Position numbers and translations under genes: made by a program
Notes under the pieces: generated by a model
What the model was told of the DNA's origin: nothing
Databases searched by the model: none
What the model saw: the letters and a program-made list of their open reading frames with translations, nothing else
Assembly: GCF_947259345.1 (NCBI RefSeq)
Contig: NZ_CAMYLS010000005.1
Coordinates: 124,001 to 188,000 of the forward strand
Direction: 5' to 3'
Length of the DNA: 64,000 nucleotides
From: an uncultured Maricaulis sp.
Lineage (GTDB): Bacteria > Pseudomonadota > Alphaproteobacteria > Caulobacterales > Maricaulaceae
In this document: positions 43,192 through 52,173 of the stretch, one piece after another
Layout of the letters: each line of letters opens with the position of its first letter
Position numbering within the stretch: the stretch's first letter is position 1

Positions 43192-43742
43192 CGGCTGGCC
43201 ACTTCCTCGCGCTCTGCAACCCGGCGCAAAGCGCCGTCGATCCAGCTGTATTCCCGCACCAGAACGGTGCTGCCGCGCGAGCCGGCATAGGAGAGCTGGC
43301 GCACCACAAAGCGCTCCTCGCGGTAATGCGACTGGGCTTCGATCTCATTGCCGGACATCAGCCAGACCACCCGGTAATCCTCGCCCTCGGACACCAGGGC
43401 CGGGAAAGCACAGATCGAGCCGCCGCAGAAATAGGCGACCGAGGCGCTGATCTGGCTGTCGCAATCGAGGTCCTGGGTGGCGATGGCAAAGTCGGGCACA
43501 CGATCTTCATTGAGATAGGCGCTCACGCGCGGGGCCGCCTCGATGGCCGCATCCGGACAGGTCAGATCCCCTTCGCTCATGGTTCGAAGATGGGCCTGGA
43601 ACGCGGCCAGCGCCGCCGTGGGCAACCGTGTCTCGTCTGGCAGCGGGGCCGGTTCTTGCGAACAGGCGGACAGCGCCAGCGCAGCGGCGAGGCTGCAGAC
43701 CGTGACCGGGTGAAACAGATGTGTCGGTCGTCTCGTGCGCAT
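43188..43742 (-). CDS. Small lipoprotein, unknown function
   Basis: The 184-residue product has a lipoprotein signal with LSAC lipobox near residue 27. The mature part contains paired cysteines (TCPDAA, DCDSQI, FCGGSICAF) that could form disulphides, and an acidic, repeat-free sequence. No family is recognised. The gene overlaps the gluQ stop by 4 nt in convergent orientation. Confidence 0.72.
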   Translation of the reverse strand: MRTRRPTHLFHPVTVCSLAAALALSACSQEPAPLPDETRLPTAALAAFQAHLRTMSEGDLTCPDAAIEAAPRVSAYLNEDRVPDFAIATQDLDCDSQISASVAYFCGGSICAFPALVSEGEDYRVVWLMSGNEIEAQSHYREERFVVRQLSYAGSRGSTVLVREYSWIDGALRRVAEREEVASR

Positions 43743-43880
43743 GCGCGTCTTCCTTCAACGCGCCCCCTGTGCGTGAGGCCAGACTAGCCGCCCCTGCGCT
43801 GGCTGGACAAGGCCATATGCCGCACTTGTGATGCCGCCCGAATGCTAGGCAGGCGCGCCGCAACGCGCTATGTGGCGATC

Positions 43881-44930
43881 ATGTTTGTCAAAGACCTGTG
43901 GTATTTCGGCGCCCTCGCCAGCGAGCTCAAGCCGGGCCAGCATCTCCATCGCGAGCTGCTGGGCCAGCCGATCCTGTTCGGACGCGACCATGACGGCAAG
44001 GCCTATGCCCTCAAGGACATCTGCCCGCATCGCGGCATCCTCTTGTCCGGCGGCGAAGCCCAGAACCGCGATGGCGAGACCCAGGTCGAATGCCCCTATC
44101 ACGGCTGGCGCTTCCGCACGGACGGCTCCTGCGCTGCCATTCCCTCTCTGACCGCCGACCAGGCCGAGGCGATGGACCTGACCAGGATCCGCGTGCGCCG
44201 CTTCCCTGTGCATGAGGACCAGGGCCTGATCTGGATCTGGTATGCCGATGAGGACCAGGCCAATACCCCGCCCTCGATCGATCCGCCCAAGCTGGACATT
44301 CCCGAGGGGCACAAGCCGAAACTGGTCGTGCGCGACGTCTTCAACTGCCATGTCGACCATGCCGTGATCGGCCTGATGGACCCGGCCCATATTCCTTACA
44401 TCCACCGTCAGTGGTGGTGGCGTTCGGCCAAGTCCGTGCATGAGAAAACCAAGAAATTCGGTCCGGTCGAGCGCGGCTTCTCCATGCTGCCACACGTGCC
44501 GTCGAAGAATTCCTATCTCTATTCACTGATGGGCGAGCCGCAGACCGAGATCCGCTTCCAGCTGCCCGGCCTGCGCACGGAATATGTGAAAGCCGGCGGC
44601 AAGCATTTCACCGGTTTCACCGCCGTGACGCCGACCAATGAAAACTCGACCGCGATCACCATCGTGGTCTACTGGGATCACTGGTTGCCCTCGATCGTGC
44701 CCAATCCGGTGATCCGCAAGGGCATCGAGACCTTTGTCGGCCAGGACCGCGATGCGGTGAACGCCCAGCAGGTCGGCCTCGCCTATGACCCCAAGCTGAT
44801 GCTGATCCATGACAGCGATGTACAGGCGAAATGGTATTTCGCTCTCAAGCGCGCCTGGGACACGCACCGCGAGACCGGCGCCCCCTTCAAGAACCCCGTG
44901 CGCGCAGCGGAACTGCGCTGGAGAAGCTGA
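43881..44930 (+). CDS. Rieske-type aromatic-ring-hydroxylating oxygenase
   Basis: The 349-residue protein has a Rieske [2Fe-2S] domain (CPHRGIL at about residue 48 and CPYHGWRF at about 72) and a catalytic domain in which NCHVDHAVIGLMDPAHIPYIH gives likely mononuclear iron ligands (His, His and Asp). The size and layout fit single-component oxygenases such as vanillate O-demethylase or similar. The redox partner is not nearby. The ATG at 43881 is the first that fits the Rieske homology. The HIG1-type gene follows with a 1-nt overlap. Confidence 0.9.
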   Translation: MFVKDLWYFGALASELKPGQHLHRELLGQPILFGRDHDGKAYALKDICPHRGILLSGGEAQNRDGETQVECPYHGWRFRTDGSCAAIPSLTADQAEAMDLTRIRVRRFPVHEDQGLIWIWYADEDQANTPPSIDPPKLDIPEGHKPKLVVRDVFNCHVDHAVIGLMDPAHIPYIHRQWWWRSAKSVHEKTKKFGPVERGFSMLPHVPSKNSYLYSLMGEPQTEIRFQLPGLRTEYVKAGGKHFTGFTAVTPTNENSTAITIVVYWDHWLPSIVPNPVIRKGIETFVGQDRDAVNAQQVGLAYDPKLMLIHDSDVQAKWYFALKRAWDTHRETGAPFKNPVRAAELRWRS

Positions 44931-45136
44931 TGGATACCTTCCTCACAGGCCTGCTTTACATCGCCATGCTGGCGGTCGTCATCACGCTCGGCTTTGGCAT
45001 TTTCAACATGTACAAGTCGGACGACAAGGCGCGCTCGCGCTCGAACAAGCTGATGCGCTTGCGTGTCGTGCTGCAGTTTGCCGCCGTGCTGATCATCATC
45101 GCCATCTTCCTGGTGAAGGAAAATCTGGGCGGGTGA
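44930..45136 (+). CDS. Twin-transmembrane HIG1-domain protein
   Basis: The 68-residue protein has two membrane helices (about 5-24 and 45-64) joined by a short basic loop with SDDKARSRSNKLMRLRV. This is the HIG1/hypoxia-induced-gene pattern; in alphaproteobacteria and mitochondria such proteins support cytochrome oxidase assembly. The start overlaps the Rieske gene stop by one base (TGATG), so it is translationally coupled. Confidence 0.86.
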   Translation: MDTFLTGLLYIAMLAVVITLGFGIFNMYKSDDKARSRSNKLMRLRVVLQFAAVLIIIAIFLVKENLGG

Positions 45137-45139
45137 GGC

Positions 45140-46234
45140 CTACTCAGCCAGCGCCCGGATGGCATCGGCGGTCGGCCCCTGCAGGTTATTGACCCGGCCA
45201 TCATTGAAGGCAACCACATAGCCGCGCCCGGTGGCCGGCTCGATCACCATTTGCACGAACCACATCGTGTTCGACCCGGCATGCAGAAGCTGGGTGCCGT
45301 TGAAACCCCAGCCCATGGCGTAATTGCCGTCGAATGTCGGGGTGTGAAGCGTCTCCCAACTCTGCGCGGACAGATAGTCATCGCCCTCGCCGCGAGCCCC
45401 GTCGAGATGGGCCTGGAGATAAAGCGCCAGGTCGCTCAGCGAGACATGGACTGTCCCGGCGGGTCCCAGGACCGGCGGATTATCCGCCCGCGGGCCCGGC
45501 GCAATCGCCTGAACACCAAACAGTCCACCTCGGTGCCCGCGCGGCTGGTCGACTGTGTCTGCCGATCCGGGCGGCCCGAATCCGGCGCTCGTCATCCCCA
45601 GCGGTTCAAATACCTCGCGTGCGATCAGCGTCTCCCAGCTCTCGCCGGTGACGGCCTCGATCATGGCACCAGCCACGACATAGCCGGCATTCGAGTATTG
45701 GTATTCCGCCTCCGGCGCGACCGTCGGTGCGGCGGCGAGGACACGGCGGGCATAGTCGACCCGCTGCGGCGGCAAGGGATCACCGCTCGCGCCCTGCTCG
45801 CCGAACTGGAACATGGCGACCATGCCGACATTGGGCGTCAGCCCGGCGCGGTGGGACAAAAGATGGCGGAAGGTCAGGTCGCGATAGGCGGGGTGGATGT
45901 CAGGCACGGCCTCGCCCAGATGCTGGGCGATCGTGTCATCCCAGCCGACAACACCCTGCTCGACCAGACGGGCAATGAGGGTGGCGGTCATGGATTTTGT
46001 GTTCGATCCCATATGCCAGAGGTCGTCGCGCCCGATCAGCGCCGGGTCACCCTGGGCCCGCACGCCGGCCGTTCCGATCTCGATTTCGCCATCCGTCATG
46101 CGCATGACTGCGACGCCCGGTGCGCCGGAGGCCTCAAGCGTCGTGGCGGCGATGGCGTCGACATCCGGCGCGGGGGCCTGAGCCGCTGGCTGAACGACAA
46201 GGAGCGCGGCGATTGCGAGACTGGTGAACATCAT
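45140..46234 (-). CDS. Secreted S12-type serine hydrolase (beta-lactamase fold)
   Basis: The 364-residue protein has a signal peptide (residues 1-20) and the SNTK nucleophile motif at residues 77-80, YSNAGY near residue 179, and HAGSN near residue 324 as the third motif. The fold is class C beta-lactamase-like; its substrate is unknown. It is the third of four S12-type genes in the window and converges on the HIG1 gene with 3 nt between stops. Confidence 0.9.
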   Translation of the reverse strand: MMFTSLAIAALLVVQPAAQAPAPDVDAIAATTLEASGAPGVAVMRMTDGEIEIGTAGVRAQGDPALIGRDDLWHMGSNTKSMTATLIARLVEQGVVGWDDTIAQHLGEAVPDIHPAYRDLTFRHLLSHRAGLTPNVGMVAMFQFGEQGASGDPLPPQRVDYARRVLAAAPTVAPEAEYQYSNAGYVVAGAMIEAVTGESWETLIAREVFEPLGMTSAGFGPPGSADTVDQPRGHRGGLFGVQAIAPGPRADNPPVLGPAGTVHVSLSDLALYLQAHLDGARGEGDDYLSAQSWETLHTPTFDGNYAMGWGFNGTQLLHAGSNTMWFVQMVIEPATGRGYVVAFNDGRVNNLQGPTADAIRALAE

Positions 46235-46287
46235 CTTCCCCTTTTCGGCCCTTCCCCGGACCGGAGTCAGGCGCTAGGTACAAGCCC

Positions 46288-46866
46288 ATGGTTCGCCTGA
46301 CAAAAATCTACACACGCACCGGTGATGCCGGATCAACGCGGCTTGGTGACATGTCGCAGACAGTCAAACACGACCCGCGCGTCGATGCCTATGGGGATGT
46401 CGACGAGGCCAATTCCTCTATTGGTCTGGCCCGCGCGGCCCTGGGCGCCAGTGATCCGCTCGACGCGCCACTGGCCCGGATCCAGAACGACCTCTTCGAT
46501 CTGGGCGCAGACCTGTGCGTGCCGGAGAGCGAGACGCCGCCTGACTATGAGCCCCTGCGGGTCACCCAGGCCCAGATTGACTGGCTGGAAGGCGAGATCG
46601 ACCGGCTCAACAGTCGGCTTGAGCGGCTCAACTCCTTCATCTTGCCCGGCGGGAGCGAGGCCGCGGCCCGTCTGCACCTGTGCCGCACGATCTGTCGCCG
46701 GGCCGAACGCAAGGTGTCGGCCCTGATCGCCAATGATGTACGGATCAATCCGGCCGTTCTGAAATATCTCAACCGCCTGTCCGATCTGCTCTTTGTCATG
46801 GCCCGAACAGCGAATGATGAAGGCCGCGCCGATGTGCTCTGGGTGCCGGGAAAAGACCGGGACTGA
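46288..46866 (+). CDS. Cob(I)alamin adenosyltransferase, PduO type
   Basis: The 192-residue helical protein has the ATP-binding motif [14 protein letters not shown] (residues 8-21) and [19 protein letters not shown] (about 119-137), diagnostic of PduO-type corrinoid adenosyltransferases. They convert cob(I)alamin to adenosylcobalamin with ATP. It may be co-transcribed with nothing else; the yceI-like gene follows after 108 nt. An inverted repeat TCTTTCC-GGAAAGA lies at 46873-46891. Confidence 0.94.
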   Translation: MVRLTKIYTRTGDAGSTRLGDMSQTVKHDPRVDAYGDVDEANSSIGLARAALGASDPLDAPLARIQNDLFDLGADLCVPESETPPDYEPLRVTQAQIDWLEGEIDRLNSRLERLNSFILPGGSEAAARLHLCRTICRRAERKVSALIANDVRINPAVLKYLNRLSDLLFVMARTANDEGRADVLWVPGKDRD

Positions 46867-46974
46867 GCCCATTCTTTCCAGAGCGGAAAGATCAACTTAT
46901 CGCCAGCCCGGTCGACAAAGTGTCGCAGCCTCCTATGTGTAGACCCACAAGTTCAGTCCATACGGAGTTACCGC

Positions 46975-47568
46975 ATGACCCGCCTTCTTCTCGCCGCTTC
47001 CGCGGCTCTGCTGACCGCAACCGCCGCCACAACCACCGCTTTGGCCGAACCGGTGAATTTCGATTTCGACAAATCCCACACCCTCATCGAGGCCAGCTGG
47101 GACCATCAAGGCTATTCCACCCAGCGCCTGCAATTCACCGATTATGACGGCACCCTGTCGCTGGATCTGGAAACCCCGTCCAATTCGACCGTCGACATCA
47201 CCTTTAACCTGATCGACGGCTTCTGGGTCGGCGCCAATCAGGACCGCTTCATCACGCACCTCAATTCCGGCGATTTCTTCGAAACCGAAGCCAATCCGAC
47301 CGCGCATTTCGTGGCCACCGGCTTTGAAACCGAGGACGGCGAAACCGGCACGATGACCGGCGACCTGACCATGAATGGCATGACCGGCCCGGTCAGCCTC
47401 GACGTCACGCTCAACCAGGTTGGTGAAACCCGCGACGGCAACACCAAGCTCGGCTTCACGGCCACCGGCTCCCTGATGCGCTCGGAGTGGGATATGGGCT
47501 TTGCTGTTCCCTATGTGTCCGACGAGATCGAGCTTTTCATCTCGACCGAGCTGGTTGCGGCTGAATAG
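46975..47568 (+). CDS. YceI-family periplasmic lipocalin-like protein
   Basis: The 197-residue protein has a signal peptide (about 1-24, ALA). The mature sequence FDFDKSHTLIEASWDHQGYS, then NLIDGFW-like and NGMTGPVSLDVTL segments follow the YceI pattern of a lipocalin that binds isoprenoids. It has no known enzyme activity. An intrinsic terminator follows 25 nt after the stop. Confidence 0.93.
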   Translation: MTRLLLAASAALLTATAATTTALAEPVNFDFDKSHTLIEASWDHQGYSTQRLQFTDYDGTLSLDLETPSNSTVDITFNLIDGFWVGANQDRFITHLNSGDFFETEANPTAHFVATGFETEDGETGTMTGDLTMNGMTGPVSLDVTLNQVGETRDGNTKLGFTATGSLMRSEWDMGFAVPYVSDEIELFISTELVAAE

Positions 47569-47593
47569 GCTCAACTGCCAAGCGAACCCGAAT

Positions 47594-47626
47594 AAAGGGG
47601 CCTGTCCGCCGGACAGGCCCCTTTTT
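47594..47626. terminator. Bidirectional intrinsic terminator
   Basis: AAAGGGGCCTGTCCG pairs with CGGACAGGCCCCTTT around a very short loop, with T-runs on both strands. It lies between the YceI gene and the convergent serine hydrolase gene. Confidence 0.92.
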
Positions 47627-47641
47627 CTTGGCGTATCGGGC

Positions 47642-49126
47642 TCAGCGCCGAGGCTTCGGGCTGGACCAGAGACACAGGGTCAGGATGGCAAACAGGCTCG
47701 TCACGGCGATCGACAATCCTTCCAGCTCATCCACTGGCACTTCATCGATGAAGATGGTTTCCGTCCGCCAGATCACGGAATTGGTCCAGAACATCCAGAT
47801 AAGGAAGAGTGTGACGGCGAAGGTGAGGAAAGCCAGGAAGAGACGCCCGCTCAGGCGCAGAGGTCCCCGGCCCGTTGGCCGCAATGTGACGACGCGCTTG
47901 CCGGCGACGCCGCCCGCCACAAGCCAGTAGGCCCAGAACAGGCCCACGGCAGCGACGCCCCAGCTCACCCAGGCGAGCTGCCGCGTCAAGGACACCGCCT
48001 CATCACAGCGTGCGGCGCCGTCTTCGCTTTCCATCAGACCCAGCCAGGCACAGCTCAGATCAAAGTCCAGCTGCGCGCCTGATGTCGCATTGGTGAGGAA
48101 GTAGTATCCGTCGCCGGTCTCGGGCTGGATATAGATCTGCCCATTCCATGAAGAGTTATTGCCACCATGCCCGATCAGGATCCCGGCCGGGGTTTCCCAG
48201 CGCGAATAGCTCATGGCGAAGTGTGGATTGGGGTCGGTCGGCGCGAAGGCCTGTTCCAGGCTGTCGTCGATCAAGACCCCCCCGCCATCCAGATGCGCCA
48301 GCAGGAAACGTTCAATATCGCCGCCTGAAGCATAGCCGCCCGCCGCCGTCAGCGCGACATCGCGCAAATCCTCGATAGGCTGGCGATAATAGTTGAAAGC
48401 TTGGGACACGGTTGGCAGTCGCGACGCATCAAAGCCGGAATTCGTCATGCCGAGCGGATCGAAAACACGTTGGCGAGCGGCCGTGTCGAAATCCGCACCG
48501 GTGACGGTTTCGACCAACATTTGCAGCAGGACAAATCCGCCGCCTGAATAGCGCCGGTTCTCACCGGGCTGATAGGCGACCCGGAGGGGTGCGAAGTTTT
48601 CGCTGAGATCGACTGCGTCCACAGGCTGCTCTTCATGAGCGCCCCAGCCGCCATAACCCGGCTGGTTGGTGCCGGCCGTATGCTGGAGAAGCCGCCGAAC
48701 AGTCACCGCGTCTGGCGCATGCTCGCCATAGTCCGGCTCGAAAGGCAGATCATAGGTCGACAATGGCGCATCCAGGTCGATGAGCCCGTCCTGTGCCAGG
48801 CTGAGAACCGTCCAGACCGCCAAAGGCTTGGAGACCGATCCGAGATTGAACGCGGTGGCATCCGTCACCGGCGCGCCCTCGCCATCCGAGCGGCCCTCAC
48901 GCGCCTGCCAGACCAGCTCACCGTCCCGGATCACGCCGGCTGCGACGCCCGCAATCGAATAGCGCTGCATCGCGTGATCCAGAACCGCGTCCATATGCGT
49001 GGCAATTTCGGCATCTGAACTCCCCGGATCCAGGCCGCGGATTTGCCGGAGTCCGATCGCGGACCAGCCCGCACTCACAACAAGAACAGCCAGGCAAACG
49101 GCTCTCAATTTCATCAGGGGCGACAT
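47642..49126 (-). CDS. S12-type serine hydrolase with C-terminal membrane segments
   Basis: From the ATG at 49126 (AAAGGA 7 nt upstream) the product has 494 residues. The N-terminus is a membrane anchor (about 8-24), the SVSK motif is at residues 97-100, followed by YSGGGF and HGGNNSS motifs. After about residue 360 three to four hydrophobic helices follow, so the hydrolase domain is tethered to the inner membrane. The gene is divergent from padR, and the palindrome between them may control both. This is the fourth S12 gene in the window. Confidence 0.88.
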   Translation of the reverse strand: MSPLMKLRAVCLAVLVVSAGWSAIGLRQIRGLDPGSSDAEIATHMDAVLDHAMQRYSIAGVAAGVIRDGELVWQAREGRSDGEGAPVTDATAFNLGSVSKPLAVWTVLSLAQDGLIDLDAPLSTYDLPFEPDYGEHAPDAVTVRRLLQHTAGTNQPGYGGWGAHEEQPVDAVDLSENFAPLRVAYQPGENRRYSGGGFVLLQMLVETVTGADFDTAARQRVFDPLGMTNSGFDASRLPTVSQAFNYYRQPIEDLRDVALTAAGGYASGGDIERFLLAHLDGGGVLIDDSLEQAFAPTDPNPHFAMSYSRWETPAGILIGHGGNNSSWNGQIYIQPETGDGYYFLTNATSGAQLDFDLSCAWLGLMESEDGAARCDEAVSLTRQLAWVSWGVAAVGLFWAYWLVAGGVAGKRVVTLRPTGRGPLRLSGRLFLAFLTFAVTLFLIWMFWTNSVIWRTETIFIDEVPVDELEGLSIAVTSLFAILTLCLWSSPKPRR

Positions 49127-49177
49127 GTCCAATCCTTTCGCCTTAACGTTGGCGATACCAACTACTATGTATTGCTA

Positions 49178-49199
49178 TATATCTTGCTAAACCGATATA
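49178..49199. promoter_or_regulatory. Candidate PadR operator (AT-rich palindrome)
   Basis: TATATC and GATATA are separated by 10 nt in an AT-rich island that is unusual for this genome. It lies between the divergent hydrolase and padR genes, the place for an autoregulatory operator. PadR boxes elsewhere are AT-rich inverted repeats of similar size, but assignment is inference. Confidence 0.45.
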
Positions 49200-49219
49200 C
49201 AAGCCATAGGAAGGGAGGC

Positions 49220-49255
49220 ATGATCAGCGAGGCGGACATTGATGACCGGGACTGA
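49220..49255 (+). CDS. Possible 11-residue leader peptide upstream of padR
   Basis: An ATG at 49220 preceded by the strong GGAAGGGAGG ribosome site opens an 11-codon frame (MISEADIDDRD) that ends in TGA at 49253-49255. Its end overlaps the padR start region in another frame. The leader may couple translation of padR, because padR itself has only weak ribosome sites. It is too short to judge as a protein. Confidence 0.4.
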   Translation: MISEADIDDRD

Positions 49256-49604
49256 GATGGAAGACATTCTCGACCGCTGGAGCTCCCAGGCTCGCAAGGG
49301 GTATTTCGAGATGCTGCTTCTCGCCCGCCTGAACGCCGGGCGCGCTTACGGCTACCAGATCGTCGCCGCCCTGAAGCAGGCCCCCGGATTTGAAAACCTC
49401 GCCGAAGGCACGGTCTACCCGGTGCTCACCCGCATGAAGAAGGACGGGCTCGTCACCGCCGAATGGGTGGCAGAAGATACGGGCCCGCCTCGCAAGTATT
49501 ACACAGTGACCGAATTGGGCGCGCGGACGCTGGATGCCATGCAAGGCATCTGGCGCCGTATGGACGAAGTCCTTCTGGCTCAACCCGCAAAGGAAACGTC
49601 CTGA
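49242..49604 (+). CDS. PadR-family transcriptional regulator
   Basis: The 120-residue protein is a winged-helix PadR regulator: YFEMLLLARLNAGRAYGYQI (helix and recognition start) and EGTVYPVLTRMKKDGLV (wing and helix), then the PRKYYTVTELG segment. PadR members repress neighbouring membrane or efflux genes and respond to small ligands. Starts at 49242 or 49257 are possible; the strong ribosome site at 49208-49217 instead serves a tiny upstream frame. It overlaps the next gene by one base. Confidence 0.9.
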   Translation: MTGTEMEDILDRWSSQARKGYFEMLLLARLNAGRAYGYQIVAALKQAPGFENLAEGTVYPVLTRMKKDGLVTAEWVAEDTGPPRKYYTVTELGARTLDAMQGIWRRMDEVLLAQPAKETS

Positions 49605-50155
49605 TGCGCATGACCCTCGAGCTGACCACCGCCGAAGCCCGCCGCCTCTGGACCGACTTCCTTCGACGGCTTGACTGGGCCAATCGTGATTTGCCCGGTC
49701 CCGAGCGCGAAGAGGCGAAATCAGAAGTAATCGCTCATATCGCGGAAGACATGGCGGCGCTGGATCTGCCGGATGAGGTGGAGCGGCTGCGTGAAGCGCT
49801 CGACCGGTTCGGAATACCGCCCGCGCCGCCGCCTGCCTGGCAAAAGCCGCTCGCCATCGTCCTGCATTATCTGGCCATCATGGTGATGGGCGCCAGTGGC
49901 CTGGTCATTCTCATCCTGTTGCACATGACCCTGATGGAAGCACTAAACCCGGCCGCGGTCGGCCTCTACATCTATCCTGGCGACACTGTGCTGACCCTGT
50001 CCTACGAGAACCAGGCCGGCGCACGTGAAATTCTCGGCGCCTGGTTCATTCCGGCCATGCTGGTGGTATCGGCGCTTGGCAGTGCCGCCCTGTACGGTCT
50101 CTGGAAACTGGCGCTCTCACCGACAGGGCCGGTTTCGCGCTGGATGCGGCCATGA
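49604..50155 (+). CDS. PadR-linked membrane protein (permease-prefix-like)
   Basis: The 183-residue protein has a charged helical N-terminal region (about 1-80, resembling permease-prefix/HAAS-type domains that associate with PadR) followed by two membrane helices (about 85-108 and 145-168). It overlaps padR by one base, so it is in the same operon. No further function is recognised. Confidence 0.75.
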   Translation: MRMTLELTTAEARRLWTDFLRRLDWANRDLPGPEREEAKSEVIAHIAEDMAALDLPDEVERLREALDRFGIPPAPPPAWQKPLAIVLHYLAIMVMGASGLVILILLHMTLMEALNPAAVGLYIYPGDTVLTLSYENQAGAREILGAWFIPAMLVVSALGSAALYGLWKLALSPTGPVSRWMRP

Positions 50156-50423
50156 CGGCTGCCGGCCGGAGCCCAAACGTACCGAATCATCGAATGGCAT
50201 GCGGGCACATTCACTTCGCATCGCATCATGCCCCACTTTGAAAAGCCCGGACGCTCCAGCAAGGCCTGCATGACCGCCCATACCGGCAATACCGCAGCTG
50301 CGAATTGACGCAGGCGTAAGCCAGCTGGATGCATTGACTTACCGCACTGGCGAAGGCAGGTTCCCGGCCTATTCTTGTCAGGTGCGCGAACCTTGTCCGC
50401 GCGCGGCCAACCGGAGCCCCAGC

Positions 50424-51173
50424 ATGAAGATTCTCGTCCCCGTCAAACGGGTCGTCGATTACAACGTGAAGGTCCGCGTCAAGCCCGACCAAACGGGCGT
50501 CGACCTCGCGAATGTCAAAATGTCCATGAACCCCTTCTGCGAGATTGCGGTCGAAGAAGCGATCCGTCTCAAGGAAAAGGGCGTGGCCGAAGAGATCGTC
50601 GTGGTCTCCATCGGACCGGCCCAGGCCCAGGAGACGATCCGCACGGCCCTGGCCATGGGCGCCGATCGCGGCATCCTGATCCAGACCGATGATGCGGTCG
50701 AACCGCTCGCCGTCGCCAAGCTTCTCAAGGCTGTGGTCGATGAGGAGAGCCCGGAACTGGTTGTCCTCGGCAAGCAGGCCATTGATGGCGACAACAACCA
50801 GACCGGCCAGATGCTCGCCGCCCTGCTGGACTGGCCGCAAGGCACCTTCGCCTCGGACGTCGAGATTGCCGACGGCAAGGCCAAGGTCACGCGTGAAATC
50901 GATGGCGGTCTTCAGACCCTGTCGCTCACCCTGCCGGCCGTGGTCACCACCGATCTGCGCCTCAACGAGCCGCGTTACGCGTCGCTGCCGAATATCATGA
51001 AGGCCAAGCGCAAGCCGATCGACACCAAGGCCCCGTCCGATTACGGCGTCGACACTGCACCGCGCCTGACCGTCGTGAAAGTGACCGAGCCGCCCAAGCG
51101 TGAAGCCGGCATCAAGGTCGAGAGCGTCGCCGAACTGGTCGACAAGCTGAAGAATGAAGCGGGGGTGATCTGA
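50424..51173 (+). CDS. etfB: Electron transfer flavoprotein beta subunit
   Basis: The 249-residue protein opens with [20 protein letters not shown] and has the AMP-binding and subunit-contact segment with [18 protein letters not shown], ending with a typical [21 protein letters not shown] loop. With EtfA it carries electrons from acyl-CoA dehydrogenases to the ETF-ubiquinone oxidoreductase. The ATG at 50424 fits the canonical N-terminus. The 268-nt gap before it holds the promoter; no clear boxes are recognised. etfA follows after 2 nt. Confidence 0.97.
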   Translation: MKILVPVKRVVDYNVKVRVKPDQTGVDLANVKMSMNPFCEIAVEEAIRLKEKGVAEEIVVVSIGPAQAQETIRTALAMGADRGILIQTDDAVEPLAVAKLLKAVVDEESPELVVLGKQAIDGDNNQTGQMLAALLDWPQGTFASDVEIADGKAKVTREIDGGLQTLSLTLPAVVTTDLRLNEPRYASLPNIMKAKRKPIDTKAPSDYGVDTAPRLTVVKVTEPPKREAGIKVESVAELVDKLKNEAGVI

Positions 51174-51175
51174 CC

Positions 51176-52105
51176 ATGACTGTTCTCGTTATTGCCGAAC
51201 ACGACAATGCCACGCTGAACGACGCGACCCGCGCTGTCGTCACGGCCGCCAAGGGCCTGGGTGGCGACATCCATGTCCTCGTGGCTGGTTCCAATGCCCA
51301 GGCCGTGGCCGATGCCGCTGCCAAGCTGGACGGTGTCGCCAAGGTGCTGCATGCGGAGAGCGATGGCCTGGCCAAGCCGACCGCCGAAGCCATGGACGCG
51401 CTCGTCACCCCGCTGATGAGCGATTATGACGCCGTGCTCGCTGCTGCGACCACTGCCGGCAAGAATTTCATGCCGCGCGTCGCTGCCAAGCTCGACGTGA
51501 TGCAGATCTCGGAAATCTCTGCCGTCGAAGCGCCCGACACCTTCATCCGCCCGGTCTATGCCGGCAACGCCATGATGACGGTGAAATCTTCTGACGCGAA
51601 GAAAGTCATCACCGTCCGTCCGACGACGTTCGAGAAGGTCGGCGATGGCGGCTCGGCCAGCATCGAGGATCTCGGTGCCGCCTCCGGTCCATTCAAGTCG
51701 GAATTCGTCTCCGAAGAGTTGTCCAAATCGGACCGCCCGGAACTGACCGCCGCCAAGATCGTCATCTCCGGCGGTCGCGGGATGCAGTCCGGTGAGAATT
51801 TCCACCTGCTCGACAAGATCGCCGACAAGCTGGGCGCCGCCGTCGGCGCCTCGCGCGCTGCGGTCGATGCCGGCTATGTCCCGAATGATTACCAGGTCGG
51901 CCAGACCGGCAAGGTCGTCGCCCCGGAGCTCTACATTGCCGTCGGCATTTCCGGTGCCATCCAGCACCTCGCCGGCATGAAGGACTCCAAGGTCATCGTC
52001 GCCATCAACAAGGACGAGGAAGCGCCGATCTTCCAGGTCGCCGATTACGGCCTGGTCGCCGACCTCTTCAACGCCCTGCCCGAACTCGACGAAGCCCTCG
52101 GCTAG
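51176..52105 (+). CDS. etfA: Electron transfer flavoprotein alpha subunit
   Basis: The 309-residue protein has an N-terminal ETF domain and the C-terminal FAD-binding domain with [39 protein letters not shown] and [10 protein letters not shown]. Together with EtfB it forms the soluble heterodimer that accepts electrons from dehydrogenases. A strong terminator follows 24 nt after the stop. Confidence 0.97.
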   Translation: MTVLVIAEHDNATLNDATRAVVTAAKGLGGDIHVLVAGSNAQAVADAAAKLDGVAKVLHAESDGLAKPTAEAMDALVTPLMSDYDAVLAAATTAGKNFMPRVAAKLDVMQISEISAVEAPDTFIRPVYAGNAMMTVKSSDAKKVITVRPTTFEKVGDGGSASIEDLGAASGPFKSEFVSEELSKSDRPELTAAKIVISGGRGMQSGENFHLLDKIADKLGAAVGASRAAVDAGYVPNDYQVGQTGKVVAPELYIAVGISGAIQHLAGMKDSKVIVAINKDEEAPIFQVADYGLVADLFNALPELDEALG

Positions 52106-52128
52106 ACCGAAGCAACATCGAAACGATC

Positions 52129-52158
52129 AAGGCCCGGCTGGTTCAGCCGGGCCTTTTT
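52129..52158 (+). terminator. Intrinsic terminator of etfBA
   Basis: AAGGCCCGGCTG and CAGCCGGGCCTTTTT form a GC-rich stem with a short GTT loop and a T-run. It lies between the convergent genes etfA and the amidohydrolase. Confidence 0.92.
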
Positions 52159-52173
52159 CTTGGCGGTTTGCGG

